A stretch of DNA of 39,139 nucleotides from an uncultured Bacteroidales bacterium (GCA_905234795.1 CAJOIQ010000019.1:1-39139); one strand, 5' to 3'. Shown: positions 17,701-25,712, numbered from the stretch's first letter. Notes: a model not told the origin generated them from the sequence alone. A program made the numbers and translations.

Positions 17701-17782
17701 CTTTAACCTGGTATCCGCCCTGGGCGAATACGGTGACGCAGGAGGCTGCAAGCACTGCGATTGCGGTTAAAATCCTTTTCAT
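14771..17782 (-). CDS. susC: SusC/RagA-family TonB-dependent outer membrane transporter
   Basis: This 1003-residue transporter has a signal peptide (MKRILTAIAVLAASCVTVFAQ), then a carboxypeptidase-D-like domain (about 24-95). The TonB plug includes SGMPGSGATIRIRGTASLN and SPLVIIDGLPV, followed by KDASATAIYGSRASNGVIVITTK written across the plug end. A 22-strand type barrel ends in the aromatic C terminus GLKFKF. It imports oligosaccharides across the outer membrane using TonB energy, paired with SusD. It lies 18 nt after the MFS transporter gene. Length is typical. Confidence 0.96.
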   Translation of the reverse strand: MKRILTAIAVLAASCVTVFAQGGYQVKGVVVDAIGPVIGASVIEVGTTNGVSTGLDGDFTITVSNANAMVEISCIGYATQTFPANAVPATIHLDEDTHFLDEVVVIGYGTVKKSDLTGSVSTVKADEVNKGVVTTPADLLRGKSAGVVVTSGSGMPGSGATIRIRGTASLNAEQSPLVIIDGLPVSNDVIDGMSDPLSSINPEDIESFTVLKDASATAIYGSRASNGVIVITTKKGSKTTSNVPQFAIDVTTSLNTLAKYQDVLTGDQLRSLIAQRVADGKTSANALAALGKENTDWQKQIYKSAPTIDANLSVGGNVNMGSVTLPYRVSGGFITQNGTLKGSKMNRGTASLNLSPTFFDKHLTVSLNGKYTYAKNWYADQGAIGGALRYDPTQPIYATDAEGGLNGYRIWRGSDGNPNGMATLNPVAQLNDKTDIATANRFIGNAQFDYKIHGLEDLRLNLNLGMDWAKSGGITELAQNSEASYHNTSHQYIDANGAFKASGSHTDYHYGRLNTTLEFYADYNKTFGKHNIDVMAGYSWQRFYSDSDSKTVKLSDPSFVINDSVGKGEYFLVSFFGRANYSFGDKYLITATLRRDGTSRFQNNMWGLFPSVALGWNIKNENFLKNSKNLSTLKLRASWGQTGQQGVGGYYDTFATFYTNQLGSYYHLGGNTIVPITALGYNADLKWETTTTYNIGLDFGFWNDRFTGAVDVYKRDTKDLLSFIQVAALSNLTNYLNTNIASLTNKGVELDLNGILVETRDVSLTAGFNVAYNQNRITKLNASSENKEGVRTGGISGGTDNWVQKHDVGYPMNSFYVYQQVYDQNGAPVFGQYVDRNNDGVVNESDRYFFHSPWADFNFGFNINFSYKNLSAALSGHASVGNYVYNNVASNNEMYKDLWVNNFISNRNTSALKSNFDDAMYISDYYIENGSFLKLDNFTLGYTFPKLFEMVPGRPASLNIFGTVQNICTLTKYSGIDPEVYGGIDGTVYPRPRTFVLGLKFKF

Positions 17783-17800
17783 TAGTGTGTAGTTAGTTGA

Positions 17801-19123
17801 TTATTTGGTTTTGATGAATTTCACGCAGACGGCGCCCAGCACCAGGTAGATGCCGGCCATCAGGAGCATGGCGGGCTGGCTGCCCACCAGGGAAAGCACC
17901 GCACCGCCCGTTGCCGCCGCCACAATCTGGGGCAGGCAGATGGTGCAGTTGAACAGGCCCAGGTAACTTCCCATATACGGGCTTCCCTCCAGCGCGTTGG
18001 TGAGGAGGGTGAAGGGCAGGGCCAGCATGGCGGCCCAGGCAAAGCCGATGAGGAAGTAGCTGAGGAACAGGACGTACTGGTTGTGGATGAACAGTACGGA
18101 AGCAAAGCCTACGGCGCCGATGAGAAGGCTCACCACATAGGCTGTCTTCAGGTTTTTGAAACGCGGCAGCACCGCGGCCCAGATGAGGGAACCCACGGCC
18201 TGGACGGCGAAGAGCACGCCCACCCAGTTGCCGGCGGCCTGGTAGGCCTCCGAGGAAGTATCGGCGGTGTGCCACACGTTGTCGGCGATGGCACCGTTGG
18301 TATAGGTCCACATATACAGGAAGGCGGCCCAGCAGAAGAACTGAACCAGGCCTACGGTCCAGAAGGTCTTGGGGGCTTTGAGCAGGAGCTTGAACAGGCC
18401 CTCGGAGGGTTCGTCGGCCTTCTTTTCCTGGTCAATGCCATGGAACTCGGCATACTCCTTGGGCGGCATCTCCTTCACGCGGAGGAAGGTGTACAGCACG
18501 CACAGGATGAGGATGGCGGCGCCGCAGTAGAAGCTCCAGATCACGGAGTCCGGGACCACGCCCTTGGGAGCGGTGTTGGCAATGCCGATCCAGGTGAAGA
18601 AGATGGGGAACAGATAACCCACCAGGGAACCGGCGTTGCACAGGAAGCTCTGGATGCTGTAGGCGGTGGTCTTCTGTTTCTCGTTCACCATGTCTCCCAC
18701 CATCATCTTGAAGGGCTGCATGGCAATGTTGATGCTGGTGTCCAGGAAGATAAGGGAGAACAGGCCGAACCACATGGCCATGTTCAGACCCAGGAACACC
18801 CGGGCACTGAAGTTGAGGCTTCCGGCGTTGGGCAGGAAAATCATCACCAGCACGGCGATGAGGGCGCCGATGAGCAGGTAGGGCTTGCGGCGGCCCATCT
18901 TGCACCAGGTGCGGTCACTGTATTTGCCGATGAGGGGCTGGACGATCATACCCATGAGCGGGGGCAGGATCCAGAAAAAGCTCAGCTGATGGGGATCGGC
19001 TCCCAGCGTAGCAAAGATGCGGCTGATGTTGGCGCTCTGCAGGGCATAGGCGATCTGCACGCCAAAGAAGCCGAAGCTCAGGTCTACGAGTTGACGGAAT
19101 GTCAAATCACGTTTGTTGGACAT
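17801..19123 (-). CDS. MFS oligosaccharide transporter (SLC45/GPH-like)
   Basis: This 440-residue inner-membrane protein has about 12 hydrophobic helices and the MFS loop motif GKYSDRTWCKMGRRKPYLL after helix 2. It is of the kind found first in Bacteroidetes starch-type loci, probably moving maltose or maltooligosaccharides from periplasm to cytoplasm. The FGFFGVQIAYALQSANISRIF segment in helix 1 resembles SLC45/sucrose-type carriers. It is the first gene of the six-gene operon and starts 41 nt after the sus promoter -7 box. The exact substrate is inferred from its neighbours. Confidence 0.9.
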   Translation of the reverse strand: MSNKRDLTFRQLVDLSFGFFGVQIAYALQSANISRIFATLGADPHQLSFFWILPPLMGMIVQPLIGKYSDRTWCKMGRRKPYLLIGALIAVLVMIFLPNAGSLNFSARVFLGLNMAMWFGLFSLIFLDTSINIAMQPFKMMVGDMVNEKQKTTAYSIQSFLCNAGSLVGYLFPIFFTWIGIANTAPKGVVPDSVIWSFYCGAAILILCVLYTFLRVKEMPPKEYAEFHGIDQEKKADEPSEGLFKLLLKAPKTFWTVGLVQFFCWAAFLYMWTYTNGAIADNVWHTADTSSEAYQAAGNWVGVLFAVQAVGSLIWAAVLPRFKNLKTAYVVSLLIGAVGFASVLFIHNQYVLFLSYFLIGFAWAAMLALPFTLLTNALEGSPYMGSYLGLFNCTICLPQIVAAATGGAVLSLVGSQPAMLLMAGIYLVLGAVCVKFIKTK

Positions 19124-19163
19124 AGTTGGTATAGTTTTAGGCCGCTTTCTTATGTGGCACTCG

Positions 19164-19195
19164 CAAAAGTACTATTATTTAAGGTAAAACGGCAA
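19164..19195 (-). promoter_or_regulatory. Promoter of the sus-like operon
   Basis: On the minus strand TTG (19195-19193), a 21-nt spacer and TACTTTTG (19171-19164) match the Bacteroidetes promoter. The predicted start near 19160 gives a leader of about 37 nt. LytTR-type repeats lie upstream at roughly -43 to -85. Confidence 0.65.
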
Positions 19196-19202
19196 GCCGC
19201 TG

Positions 19203-19245
19203 ACGAACGACCCGTACGAATGGATATTTTTTTGCGACGAACGGA
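19203..19245. promoter_or_regulatory. Candidate LytTR operator: direct repeats between kinase gene and sus operon
   Basis: The minus strand carries TCCGTTCGT (19245-19237) and TCCATTCGT (19224-19216), separated by exactly 12 bp. The first fits the LytTR consensus [TA][AC][CA]GTTN[AG][TC] at all nine positions, the second at eight. A third, weaker copy GTCGTTCGT (19211-19203) follows. The spacing is the classical one for two LytTR monomers on one DNA face. The first repeat falls in the spacer of the kinase promoter and all lie upstream of the sus promoter. Confidence 0.6.
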
Positions 19246-19262
19246 ATAATTGTGTAATTTTG
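19231..19262 (+). promoter_or_regulatory. Promoter of the LytS/LytTR operon
   Basis: TTTG (19231-19234), a 20-nt spacer and TAATTTTG (19255-19262) match the consensus closely. The kinase ATG at 19267 lies 4 nt after the -7 box, so the transcript is predicted to be leaderless. Confidence 0.7.
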
Positions 19263-19266
19263 CCCC

Positions 19267-20451
19267 ATGCATCGGAAGGAAACAGCTTGGCTCATCCACG
19301 GCTTCGCGCTGCTGCACGTAGCCGTCACCATGCTGTGCACCGTGATGGGCGTGCGGGACAGCCTGCTGCTCACCGCCCTCACCATGACGCTGGCCGGATT
19401 CATCTGCTTCCGGGAAAACCTCACGGTGGAAATCACCGTCACGGCCCTCATCCTGGTGAACGTCATCGGCTTCCTGCTGGGAAACATCGGCGCCATGGTG
19501 CTGGAAGACGTTCTTCCGCCCATCTGGCACCACGCCATTTCCACGTTCCTGGTCACGGAGGGAATCGGCTGGGGCCTGTATCTGTTTGCACACCGCTTTT
19601 CCCTCAACGGGCCCGCCGGCTATGAACGGGAACAGTCCTGGTACAAGCACGCCGGCTGGCTGGTGGCGGCCGTGGCCCTGGTCTTCGGCATCCGCGTTTA
19701 CACGGACCTCAATTACACCGGCAACTCCGTCCTGGAGAATTCCGGCGTCATGGTGCTCCTCATTGTCACCACCATGGTGTCCCTCGTCCTCATGGTGAAC
19801 TTTGCCATCAACCAGCAGCAGGAGGTATCCAAACAGAGAACCCGCCGCCATCAGGCCGAGTTCCGCTACATGGCCCTCAAGAACCAGGTGAACCCGCACT
19901 TCCTGTTCAACTGCCTCAACGTGCTGGACTCCATTGTACAGGACGGCACCCGGGAAGAAGCCAGCGAGTACATCCAGAAAATGGCTTCCCTGTACCGCTA
20001 CCTCATGAACCAGGAAGGCAAGAAACTGGTTCCGCTCAAGGAAGAACTGGAATTTGCCAACACGTACCGGGAACTCATGCGAATCCGTTATCCGGAAGGG
20101 CTGATGATCATGGACCGGATGCGTCCCACGGACCTGGTGGGCTACACCGTGCCCTGCACCTTGCAAATCCTGGTGGAAAACGCCGTGAAGCACAATGCCA
20201 TATCGGCCGACAAACCGCTGGTCATCACCGCCACCAGCGAACGGCAGTCCATCACCATTTCCAACAACCGCATCCCCAAGGTGACGCCGGTTCGCAACAC
20301 CGGCATCGGCCTCCAGTATATCCGCAACCAGTTCCGGGACATCGCCGGAAAAGAGATTATCATCACGGAAACCGAGGATACCTTCTCGGTGACCATTCCC
20401 ATCCTCCGGGAATCCGAAGAGTATTTACAGTATGAAGGCACTGATCATTGA
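19267..20451 (+). CDS. LytS-type sensor histidine kinase
   Basis: This 394-residue kinase has about six hydrophobic helices in residues 5-180. A His_kinase (pfam06580-type) domain follows: MALKNQVNPHFLFNCLNVLD with phospho-acceptor His211, then an HATPase part with LVENAVKHN and NTGIGLQYIRNQF. It has no large periplasmic sensor domain, so the signal is probably sensed in or near the membrane. The regulator gene starts 20 bp before its stop codon. It stands divergent from the sus-like operon. Hybrid or SusR-type regulators are the usual controllers of such operons, so this pairing is notable. Confidence 0.93.
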   Translation: MHRKETAWLIHGFALLHVAVTMLCTVMGVRDSLLLTALTMTLAGFICFRENLTVEITVTALILVNVIGFLLGNIGAMVLEDVLPPIWHHAISTFLVTEGIGWGLYLFAHRFSLNGPAGYEREQSWYKHAGWLVAAVALVFGIRVYTDLNYTGNSVLENSGVMVLLIVTTMVSLVLMVNFAINQQQEVSKQRTRRHQAEFRYMALKNQVNPHFLFNCLNVLDSIVQDGTREEASEYIQKMASLYRYLMNQEGKKLVPLKEELEFANTYRELMRIRYPEGLMIMDRMRPTDLVGYTVPCTLQILVENAVKHNAISADKPLVITATSERQSITISNNRIPKVTPVRNTGIGLQYIRNQFRDIAGKEIIITETEDTFSVTIPILRESEEYLQYEGTDH

Positions 20452-21178
20452 AGATGAGCTCCGCGCACGGAAGCATATGATGCATTTGCTCACCGACAAT
20501 TTCCCCGCCATGGAAGTGATGGGGGCCGTGGGTTCCGTAAAGGAATCCCTGGAATGGCTGTCCTCCCACGACGCCCCCGACGTGATCTTTATGGACGTGG
20601 AGCTGAGTGACGGCTCCAGCTTCGACATTTTCACCCAGACCGAGGTACCCTCGCCGGTGATCATGACCACCGCCTATGACCAGTATGCCGTACACGCCTT
20701 CGAGGTGAATGCGGTGGACTATCTCCTGAAGCCCATCAATCTGGCCGACCTCAAGCGCGCCATCGGCCGCGTGGCATCCGGAGAGGCCGTAAAACCCTCC
20801 GGGGACGCCATCCGGTCCCTGATTGCCCAGGTGCGTAAGGAAAAGTTTTTGATCCGTTTGAACGACCGCATTGTCCCGGTGCGCACCACCGACATCGCCT
20901 ATTTTTACTCCGAGGCCAAGAATTCCTATATCGTCACCCTGGGCGGGTCCTCTTATGTGATGGACGAATCCCTGGACGCCCTGGCCGATTCCCTGGATCC
21001 GTCGGCCTTCTACCGCATTTCCCGCAGCTGCATCATCTCCGAGGGCGTGATTGACTCCGTGTCCCGCCTCATGGGCGGCCGTCTGCGCATCACCCTGCGT
21101 TCCGGTCTCCCCTCCCTCACGGACCTCACCGTCTCCCGCGCCCGCGTGGACGGCTTCATGGCCTGGCTGGAGAAGTAA
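20432..21178 (+). CDS. LytTR-family response regulator
   Basis: This 248-residue protein has a receiver domain (1-120; acidic pocket IEDE at 6-9, phospho-acceptor Asp55 in VIFMDVEL) and a C-terminal LytTR DNA-binding domain (about 140-245; DIAYFYSEAKNSYIVTL and YRISRSCIIS). It overlaps the kinase gene by 20 bp, so the pair is translationally coupled. It is the natural candidate to bind the direct repeats at 19203-19245 and control the sus operon and itself. It ends 3 nt from the convergent menA stop with no terminator hairpin in between. Confidence 0.94.
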   Translation: MKALIIEDELRARKHMMHLLTDNFPAMEVMGAVGSVKESLEWLSSHDAPDVIFMDVELSDGSSFDIFTQTEVPSPVIMTTAYDQYAVHAFEVNAVDYLLKPINLADLKRAIGRVASGEAVKPSGDAIRSLIAQVRKEKFLIRLNDRIVPVRTTDIAYFYSEAKNSYIVTLGGSSYVMDESLDALADSLDPSAFYRISRSCIISEGVIDSVSRLMGGRLRITLRSGLPSLTDLTVSRARVDGFMAWLEK

Positions 21179-21181
21179 AAT

Positions 21182-22090
21182 CTAGAACAGATACACACAA
21201 AAGCCCAGGCCGAAGAGCAGGCTCAGGGCGAAGGTGGACATCACCAGCAGGGGCAGCATGGGGTCCAGGGCGCGGTCCTCGCGGGTCCAGATGCCGCGCA
21301 GGTGCAGTACGTAAAGTGGCAGGGTAACCACCCACATCCAGTGCCACCAGGACGGCCAGCACAGCAGGCAATAGGCAGCCATACAGGCCCAGCCCAGGCC
21401 GATGAGCACTGTCTGGTAAATGCGGGCCTTATGCGCTCCCAGCTTGATGGCTACGGTCACCCGGTTGACTGCATCGGTTTTCATGTCCCGGATGTTGTTC
21501 ACATTGAGAACACCTACGCTGAAACAGCCCACACCGGCGGCCGGCAGCAGCAGTTTCCAGTGCAATCCCAGGCCCTTGGTGCAAACGAAATAGGCCCCCA
21601 GTACTGCCACCAGGCCGAAGAACAGGAATACATAGATGTCCCCCTTGGCCCGGTAACCGTAGGGGTTGGGCCCTAAGGTATACTTCATGGCACCGGCGAT
21701 GGCCGCGGCGCCCAGCAGCAACACCATGATGGGAGTCAGCTCCCACAAAGTCCCAAAAGCCCGCCAGGTCATGGCCGTTCCAAATACCACACACAGCCCG
21801 ACAAAAACGCCGATGAGCGTTTTCATATCGGAGATGTCCATCCCACCACCGTTCAGGCCATACTGCGGCCCCTGCCTTTCGGCGGTGTCGGTGCCCCGCA
21901 GCACGTCTCCCAGTTCATTGGAAAGGTTGGACAGGATTTGCAGGCAGACGGTGGTGAGCACAATGAGGAAGGCGGTCCAAAGGTCTACCTTCCAGTCGGC
22001 CACGGCCAGTAAAATGCCCAGCAGTACGCCGGCGCAGGAAAGCGGCAGCGTACGCAGACGCATGGATTGAATGGCGGCTTTGAATTTCAT
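21182..22090 (-). CDS. menA: 1,4-dihydroxy-2-naphthoate polyprenyltransferase
   Basis: This enzyme attaches the polyprenyl chain to 1,4-dihydroxy-2-naphthoate in menaquinone synthesis, in the cytoplasmic membrane. The 302-residue protein has about eight to nine hydrophobic helices and the two Asp-rich UbiA motifs: NLSNELGDVLRGTD (55-68) and NVNNIRDMKTDAVNR further on. The first motif has NELGD where the family often shows NDxxD, but the spacing of acidic residues is kept. Its ATG overlaps the lepA stop by one base (TGATG). No other men genes are nearby. Confidence 0.93.
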   Translation of the reverse strand: MKFKAAIQSMRLRTLPLSCAGVLLGILLAVADWKVDLWTAFLIVLTTVCLQILSNLSNELGDVLRGTDTAERQGPQYGLNGGGMDISDMKTLIGVFVGLCVVFGTAMTWRAFGTLWELTPIMVLLLGAAAIAGAMKYTLGPNPYGYRAKGDIYVFLFFGLVAVLGAYFVCTKGLGLHWKLLLPAAGVGCFSVGVLNVNNIRDMKTDAVNRVTVAIKLGAHKARIYQTVLIGLGWACMAAYCLLCWPSWWHWMWVVTLPLYVLHLRGIWTREDRALDPMLPLLVMSTFALSLLFGLGFCVYLF

Positions 22091-23877
22091 CAGTCTAATT
22101 TCAGCACGGCCATAAATGCGCTCTGGGGCACCTGGACGGTACCAATCTGGCGCATGCGCTTCTTGCCTTCCTTCTGCTTTTCCAGCAGCTTGCGCTTACG
22201 GGTGACATCTCCGCCGTAGCACTTGGCCGTCACGTCCTTGCGCACCTGGCGCACGGTTTCGCGGGCGATGATTTTGGCGCCGATGGCCGCCTGCACGGCA
22301 ATGTCGAACTGCTGGCGGGGAATGAGGTCCTTGAGCTTGAGGCAAATCTTCCGGCCAAAGTCATAGGCGTGGTCCTCGTGGATGAGCGTGGAAAGGGCAT
22401 CGGCCGGGTCTCCGTTGAGCAGGATGTCCAGCTTCACCAGCCGCGCCGGGCGGAAATCCGTGACGTGATAATCGAAGGAAGCGTAGCCCTTGGAGATGGA
22501 TTTGAGCTTGTCATAGAAGTCGAACACCACCTCGCTCAAAGGAAGGTCGTAGTTCAGCTCCACGCGGTCCGTGGTGATATAGTGCTGGCCGATGAGCGTG
22601 CCCCGCTTGTCCATGCACAGTTTCATGATGGGACCGTAAAAATCGCTCTTGGTGATGATCTGGGCACGGATATAGGGCTCCTCGATGTGGTCGATAATGG
22701 TGGCCGATGGTAGGCCGGAAGGGTTGTGCACGTCCACCACTTCACCCTTGGTGGTATATACCTTATAGGATACGTTGGGGACCGTGGTGATGACGTCCAT
22801 GTTGAACTCCCGGAACAGGCGCTCCTGCACAATTTCAAGGTGCAGCAGGCCCAGGAAGCCGCAGCGGAAGCCGAAGCCCAGGGCCAGGGAGCTCTCCGGC
22901 TCATAGGTGAAGGAGGCGTCGTTCAGCTGGAACTTCTCCAGCGTGGCGCGCAGTTCCTCGAACTTGGAGGCGTCTACCGGATACAGGCCGGCGAATACCA
23001 TCGGCTTCACTTCCTCGAAGCCCGCGATGGCTTCCCGGCAGGGGTTTTCCACGTGGGTGATGGTGTCTCCCACCTTCACTTCCACGGCCGCTTTGATGCC
23101 GGTGATGATGTATCCCACGTCTCCGGCTTTTACCTCTCCGGTGGGGTTCAGCTTGAGTTTCAGGTTTCCTACTTCCTCGGCCTCATATTCGTTGCCGGTG
23201 CTGAAGAACTTCACTTTGTCGGCGGTCTTCAGGGTCCCGTTCACCACCTTGAAATAGGCGATGATGCCGCGGAACTGGTTGAACACGGAGTCGAAGATGA
23301 GGGCCTGAAGGGGAGCGTCGGGGTTTCCCTTGGGTGCGGGAATCTTGTCTACGATGGCATCCAGCACCGCCTGAACGCCTTCTCCGGTACGGGCCGATAC
23401 GCGCAGCACATCCTCGGGATCACAGCCCAGGAGGTCGCACACCTGGTCCGTCACCACATCGGGCTGGGCGCTGTCCATGTCAATCTTGTTGAGCACCGGG
23501 ATAATCTCCAGGGAGTGGTCGATGGCCTGGTACAGGTTGGAAATGGTCTGGGCCTGGATGCCTTGCGACGCATCCACCACCAGCAGGGCGCCTTCGCAGG
23601 AAGCGATGCTCCTGGAGACCTCATAGCTGAAATCCACGTGGCCGGGGGTATCGATGAGATTGAGCCTATAGGTGGTGCCGTCCCGCAGGTAATCCATCTG
23701 GATGGCGTGGCTCTTGATGGTGATGCCCTTTTCCCGCTCCAGGTCCATGTCGTCCAGCACCTGGTTCTCCATCTCGCGGTCGCTCAGCGTGCGGGTGAGT
23801 TCCAGGAGACGGTCGGCCAGGGTGGATTTACCGTGGTCGATGTGGGCTATGATGCAGAAGTTGCGGATATTCTTCAT
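22090..23877 (-). CDS. lepA: Elongation factor 4 (LepA), back-translocating GTPase
   Basis: This 595-residue translational GTPase has the P loop AHIDHGKST near residue 10, [15 protein letters not shown]-like domains II and III, and the LepA-specific C-terminal domain ending in [19 protein letters not shown] written across the tail. It acts on stalled or mis-translocated ribosomes. The length is standard. The gene is coupled on both sides: its ATG overlaps the tlpA stop (ATGA) and its stop overlaps the menA start (TGATG). Confidence 0.97.
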   Translation of the reverse strand: MKNIRNFCIIAHIDHGKSTLADRLLELTRTLSDREMENQVLDDMDLEREKGITIKSHAIQMDYLRDGTTYRLNLIDTPGHVDFSYEVSRSIASCEGALLVVDASQGIQAQTISNLYQAIDHSLEIIPVLNKIDMDSAQPDVVTDQVCDLLGCDPEDVLRVSARTGEGVQAVLDAIVDKIPAPKGNPDAPLQALIFDSVFNQFRGIIAYFKVVNGTLKTADKVKFFSTGNEYEAEEVGNLKLKLNPTGEVKAGDVGYIITGIKAAVEVKVGDTITHVENPCREAIAGFEEVKPMVFAGLYPVDASKFEELRATLEKFQLNDASFTYEPESSLALGFGFRCGFLGLLHLEIVQERLFREFNMDVITTVPNVSYKVYTTKGEVVDVHNPSGLPSATIIDHIEEPYIRAQIITKSDFYGPIMKLCMDKRGTLIGQHYITTDRVELNYDLPLSEVVFDFYDKLKSISKGYASFDYHVTDFRPARLVKLDILLNGDPADALSTLIHEDHAYDFGRKICLKLKDLIPRQQFDIAVQAAIGAKIIARETVRQVRKDVTAKCYGGDVTRKRKLLEKQKEGKKRMRQIGTVQVPQSAFMAVLKLD

Positions 23878-24380
23878 AGGGCTATCTTGTCAATCATCAC
23901 GGTGCTCACCTCCACCTTGCCTTTTTCGTCAATCAGGTACAGGGCCGGAATCCATTTCACGCCGTAGGCTGTTCCAACGGCCGATTCCTTTTTCCCGGAA
24001 GCGTCGAAGAGTTGGACACCGGGGAGCTCGTTTTCGGCCACAAATTTTTGCAGCGCCTCCAGCGTGCGGTCGAAGGAAACGGACACAAAAGCCACCTTCT
24101 CCGGGTTGGCCGATGCCTGCATGGCCTTGAGTTCCGGAACCTCGGCCCGGCAGTCCGGGCACCAGGAGGCCCAGAATACCAGCACCACTTTCCGGCCCCG
24201 GAAATCACTGAGCTTAACCGTTTTGCCGCCAATGTCCTGCAAGGCGAAATCCGGCGCCTGGGTGCCGGGCTTGAGCAGGTCCACGGCGTATTGGAGGTCC
24301 AGATCTTCTTCCATATTGTTTTGTGCGGCCAGGCCCATGCACGTGAGCAGGGCGGCCATAAAAATCATCAGTTTTTTCAT
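23874..24380 (-). CDS. TlpA-like periplasmic thioredoxin
   Basis: This 168-residue protein has a signal peptide ([20 protein letters not shown]) and a redoxin fold (AlkC-TSA/TlpA family): [26 protein letters not shown] written over the first half, then [12 protein letters not shown] with the redox pair Cys74 and Cys77. It ends soon after the cis-Pro region ([10 protein letters not shown]). It is probably a periplasmic thiol-disulfide oxidoreductase. An upstream ATG at 24419 is possible, but MKKLMIF gives a proper signal peptide, and a TATTTTTG box lies 4 nt before it. The stop overlaps the lepA start. Confidence 0.9.
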   Translation of the reverse strand: MKKLMIFMAALLTCMGLAAQNNMEEDLDLQYAVDLLKPGTQAPDFALQDIGGKTVKLSDFRGRKVVLVFWASWCPDCRAEVPELKAMQASANPEKVAFVSVSFDRTLEALQKFVAENELPGVQLFDASGKKESAVGTAYGVKWIPALYLIDEKGKVEVSTVMIDKIAL

Positions 24381-24384
24381 GGTG

Positions 24385-24392
24385 CAAAAATA
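24385..24392 (-). promoter_or_regulatory. Promoter -7 box of tlpA-lepA-menA, TATTTTTG
   Basis: TATTTTTG lies 4 nt (CACC) before the tlpA ATG on the minus strand. No clear -33 TTG is seen at 19-21 nt. The position implies a leaderless or nearly leaderless transcript. Confidence 0.5.
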
Positions 24393-24429
24393 ATAAAAAT
24401 CGTCGAGTCTGAATAACAAACAATCCGGT

Positions 24430-24786
24430 TAAAGCACAGAATGTGTCATACAGGGCCGTTAGTGTGCTTTAGACGAGGTAATACAGGGGGTATAAAGCAC
24501 AAAATGTAGCATACAGAGCCATTAGTGTGCTTTAGACGAGGTAATACAGGGGGTGTAAAGCACAAAATGCACCATACAGGGCCGTTAGTGTGCTTTAGAC
24601 GAGGTAATACAGGGGGTGTAAAGCACAAAATGCAGCATACAGAGCCATTACCGTGCTTTAGACGAGGTAATACAGGGGGTGTAAAGCACAAAATGTAGCA
24701 TACAGGGCCGTTAGTGTGCTTTAGACGAGGTAATACAGGGGGTATAAAGCACAAAATGTAGCATACAGAGCCATTAGTGTGCTTTA
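24430..24786. repeat. Six-unit tandem array of 42-nt palindromic repeats (period 63)
   Basis: Units lie at 24430, 24493, 24556, 24619, 24682 and 24745. Each is 42 nt with arms TAAAGCACA / TGTGCTTTA (one base lost in unit 4), and 21-nt spacers GACGAGGTAATACAGGGGG(T)(A/G) are almost identical. Two internal variants alternate strictly: GGGCCGTT in units 1, 3, 5 and GAGCCATT in units 2, 4, 6. The array is therefore three 126-nt dimers. It fills most of the 479-nt gap between tlpA and the transketolase genes. Related elements lie at 150-254. It is not a CRISPR, because the spacers do not vary. Confidence 0.92.
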
Positions 24787-24808
24787 GACGAGAACAGGAA
24801 AAGGAGCA

Positions 24809-24839
24809 TTGCTATATTGAAGCAAATTGATTATCTTTG
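24809..24839 (+). promoter_or_regulatory. Promoter of the transketolase-ECF operon
   Basis: TTG (24809-24811), a 20-nt spacer and TATCTTTG (24832-24839) match the consensus. The ATG of the first transketolase gene is 20 nt downstream of the -7 box. The promoter begins 23 nt after the last repeat unit. Confidence 0.7.
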
Positions 24840-24859
24840 TGAATCAGACACTAAGAACT

Positions 24860-25711
24860 ATGGCTAAATCTACGCAAGAACTCCAAAGCATCGCCACCCA
24901 GGTGCGCCGGGACATCCTACGCATGGTGTGCATGGCCAAAAGCGGTCATCCGGGCGGCTCCATGGGCAGTACGGACATTCTTACTACCTTGTATTTCAAT
25001 GTGATGAACCAGAACCCCGCCACCTGGACCCGTGACGGCAAGGGACAGGACATGTTCATCCTGAGCGCCGGTCACATGACCCCGGTGTACTATTCCGTGC
25101 TCTCCCGCGCCGGTTACTTCCCCACCAGCGAACTGGGCAGCTTCCGTCAGATGGGTACCCGTCTGCAGGGCCACCCCTCCGTGCGCAAGAACCTTCCCGG
25201 TGTGTTCCAGGCATCCGGTTCCCTGGGACAGGGCCTGAGCGCCGCCTGCGGCCTGGCACTGGGCAAAAAGCTGGACAAGGACAACAATTTTGTGTACTGT
25301 CTGTGCGGGGATGGTGAAAGCGAGGAAGGCCAGATCTGGGAAGCCGGCATGTTCGCCGTATTCCACAAGCTGGACAACCTCATTGCCATGACCGACTGGA
25401 ACGGCAAGCAGATTGACGGTCCCGTAGACCAGGTGGCCGGAGAAGGAGACCTGGCCGCCAAGTGGGAGGCCTGGGGCTGGAATGTGATTGTGGCCGACGG
25501 CCATGACTTCGATTCCATCCAAAAAGCCTTCGAGCTGGCCAAGGCCGGCAAGGGCAGCGGCAAACCCAGCATGATCCTGTTCAAGACCGAGATGGGTCAC
25601 GGCGTGGATTTCATGGCCGGCACCCACAAGTGGCACGGCAGCGTTCCCAAGCCGGAACAGCTGGAAGACGCCCTCAAGCAGTTAGGTGAAACCCCCTTAG
25701 GAGATTTTTAG
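24860..25711 (+). CDS. Transketolase, N-terminal (TPP-binding) subunit
   Basis: This subunit carries the diphosphate-binding half of transketolase, which moves two-carbon units between pentose and other sugar phosphates. The 283-residue protein has the SGHPGGSMGS motif near residue 30, GSLGQGLSAACG, and the thiamine-pyrophosphate motif CLCGDGESEEGQIWEAGMF ending in the conserved Asn region (TDWNGKQ). The frame is open further upstream, but MAKSTQELQ at 24860 matches the family and follows the promoter. Split transketolases are regular in Bacteroidales. It supplies the entry from xylulose 5-phosphate for the xylose genes at 30760-34999. Confidence 0.94.
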   Translation: MAKSTQELQSIATQVRRDILRMVCMAKSGHPGGSMGSTDILTTLYFNVMNQNPATWTRDGKGQDMFILSAGHMTPVYYSVLSRAGYFPTSELGSFRQMGTRLQGHPSVRKNLPGVFQASGSLGQGLSAACGLALGKKLDKDNNFVYCLCGDGESEEGQIWEAGMFAVFHKLDNLIAMTDWNGKQIDGPVDQVAGEGDLAAKWEAWGWNVIVADGHDFDSIQKAFELAKAGKGSGKPSMILFKTEMGHGVDFMAGTHKWHGSVPKPEQLEDALKQLGETPLGDF

Positions 25712-25712
25712 T

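Noticed and set aside
24446..24754. A 102-residue minus-strand open frame made of 21-residue repeats across the palindromic array.
   Set aside because: The 63-nt period is a multiple of three, so any stop-free frame stays open through all units. The sequence folds as hairpins, differs at codon-neutral and non-neutral positions alike, and has no promoter or family match.
24430..24786. CRISPR array.
   Set aside because: Spacers are nearly identical between units, the variation is inside the repeat, and no cas genes are present.
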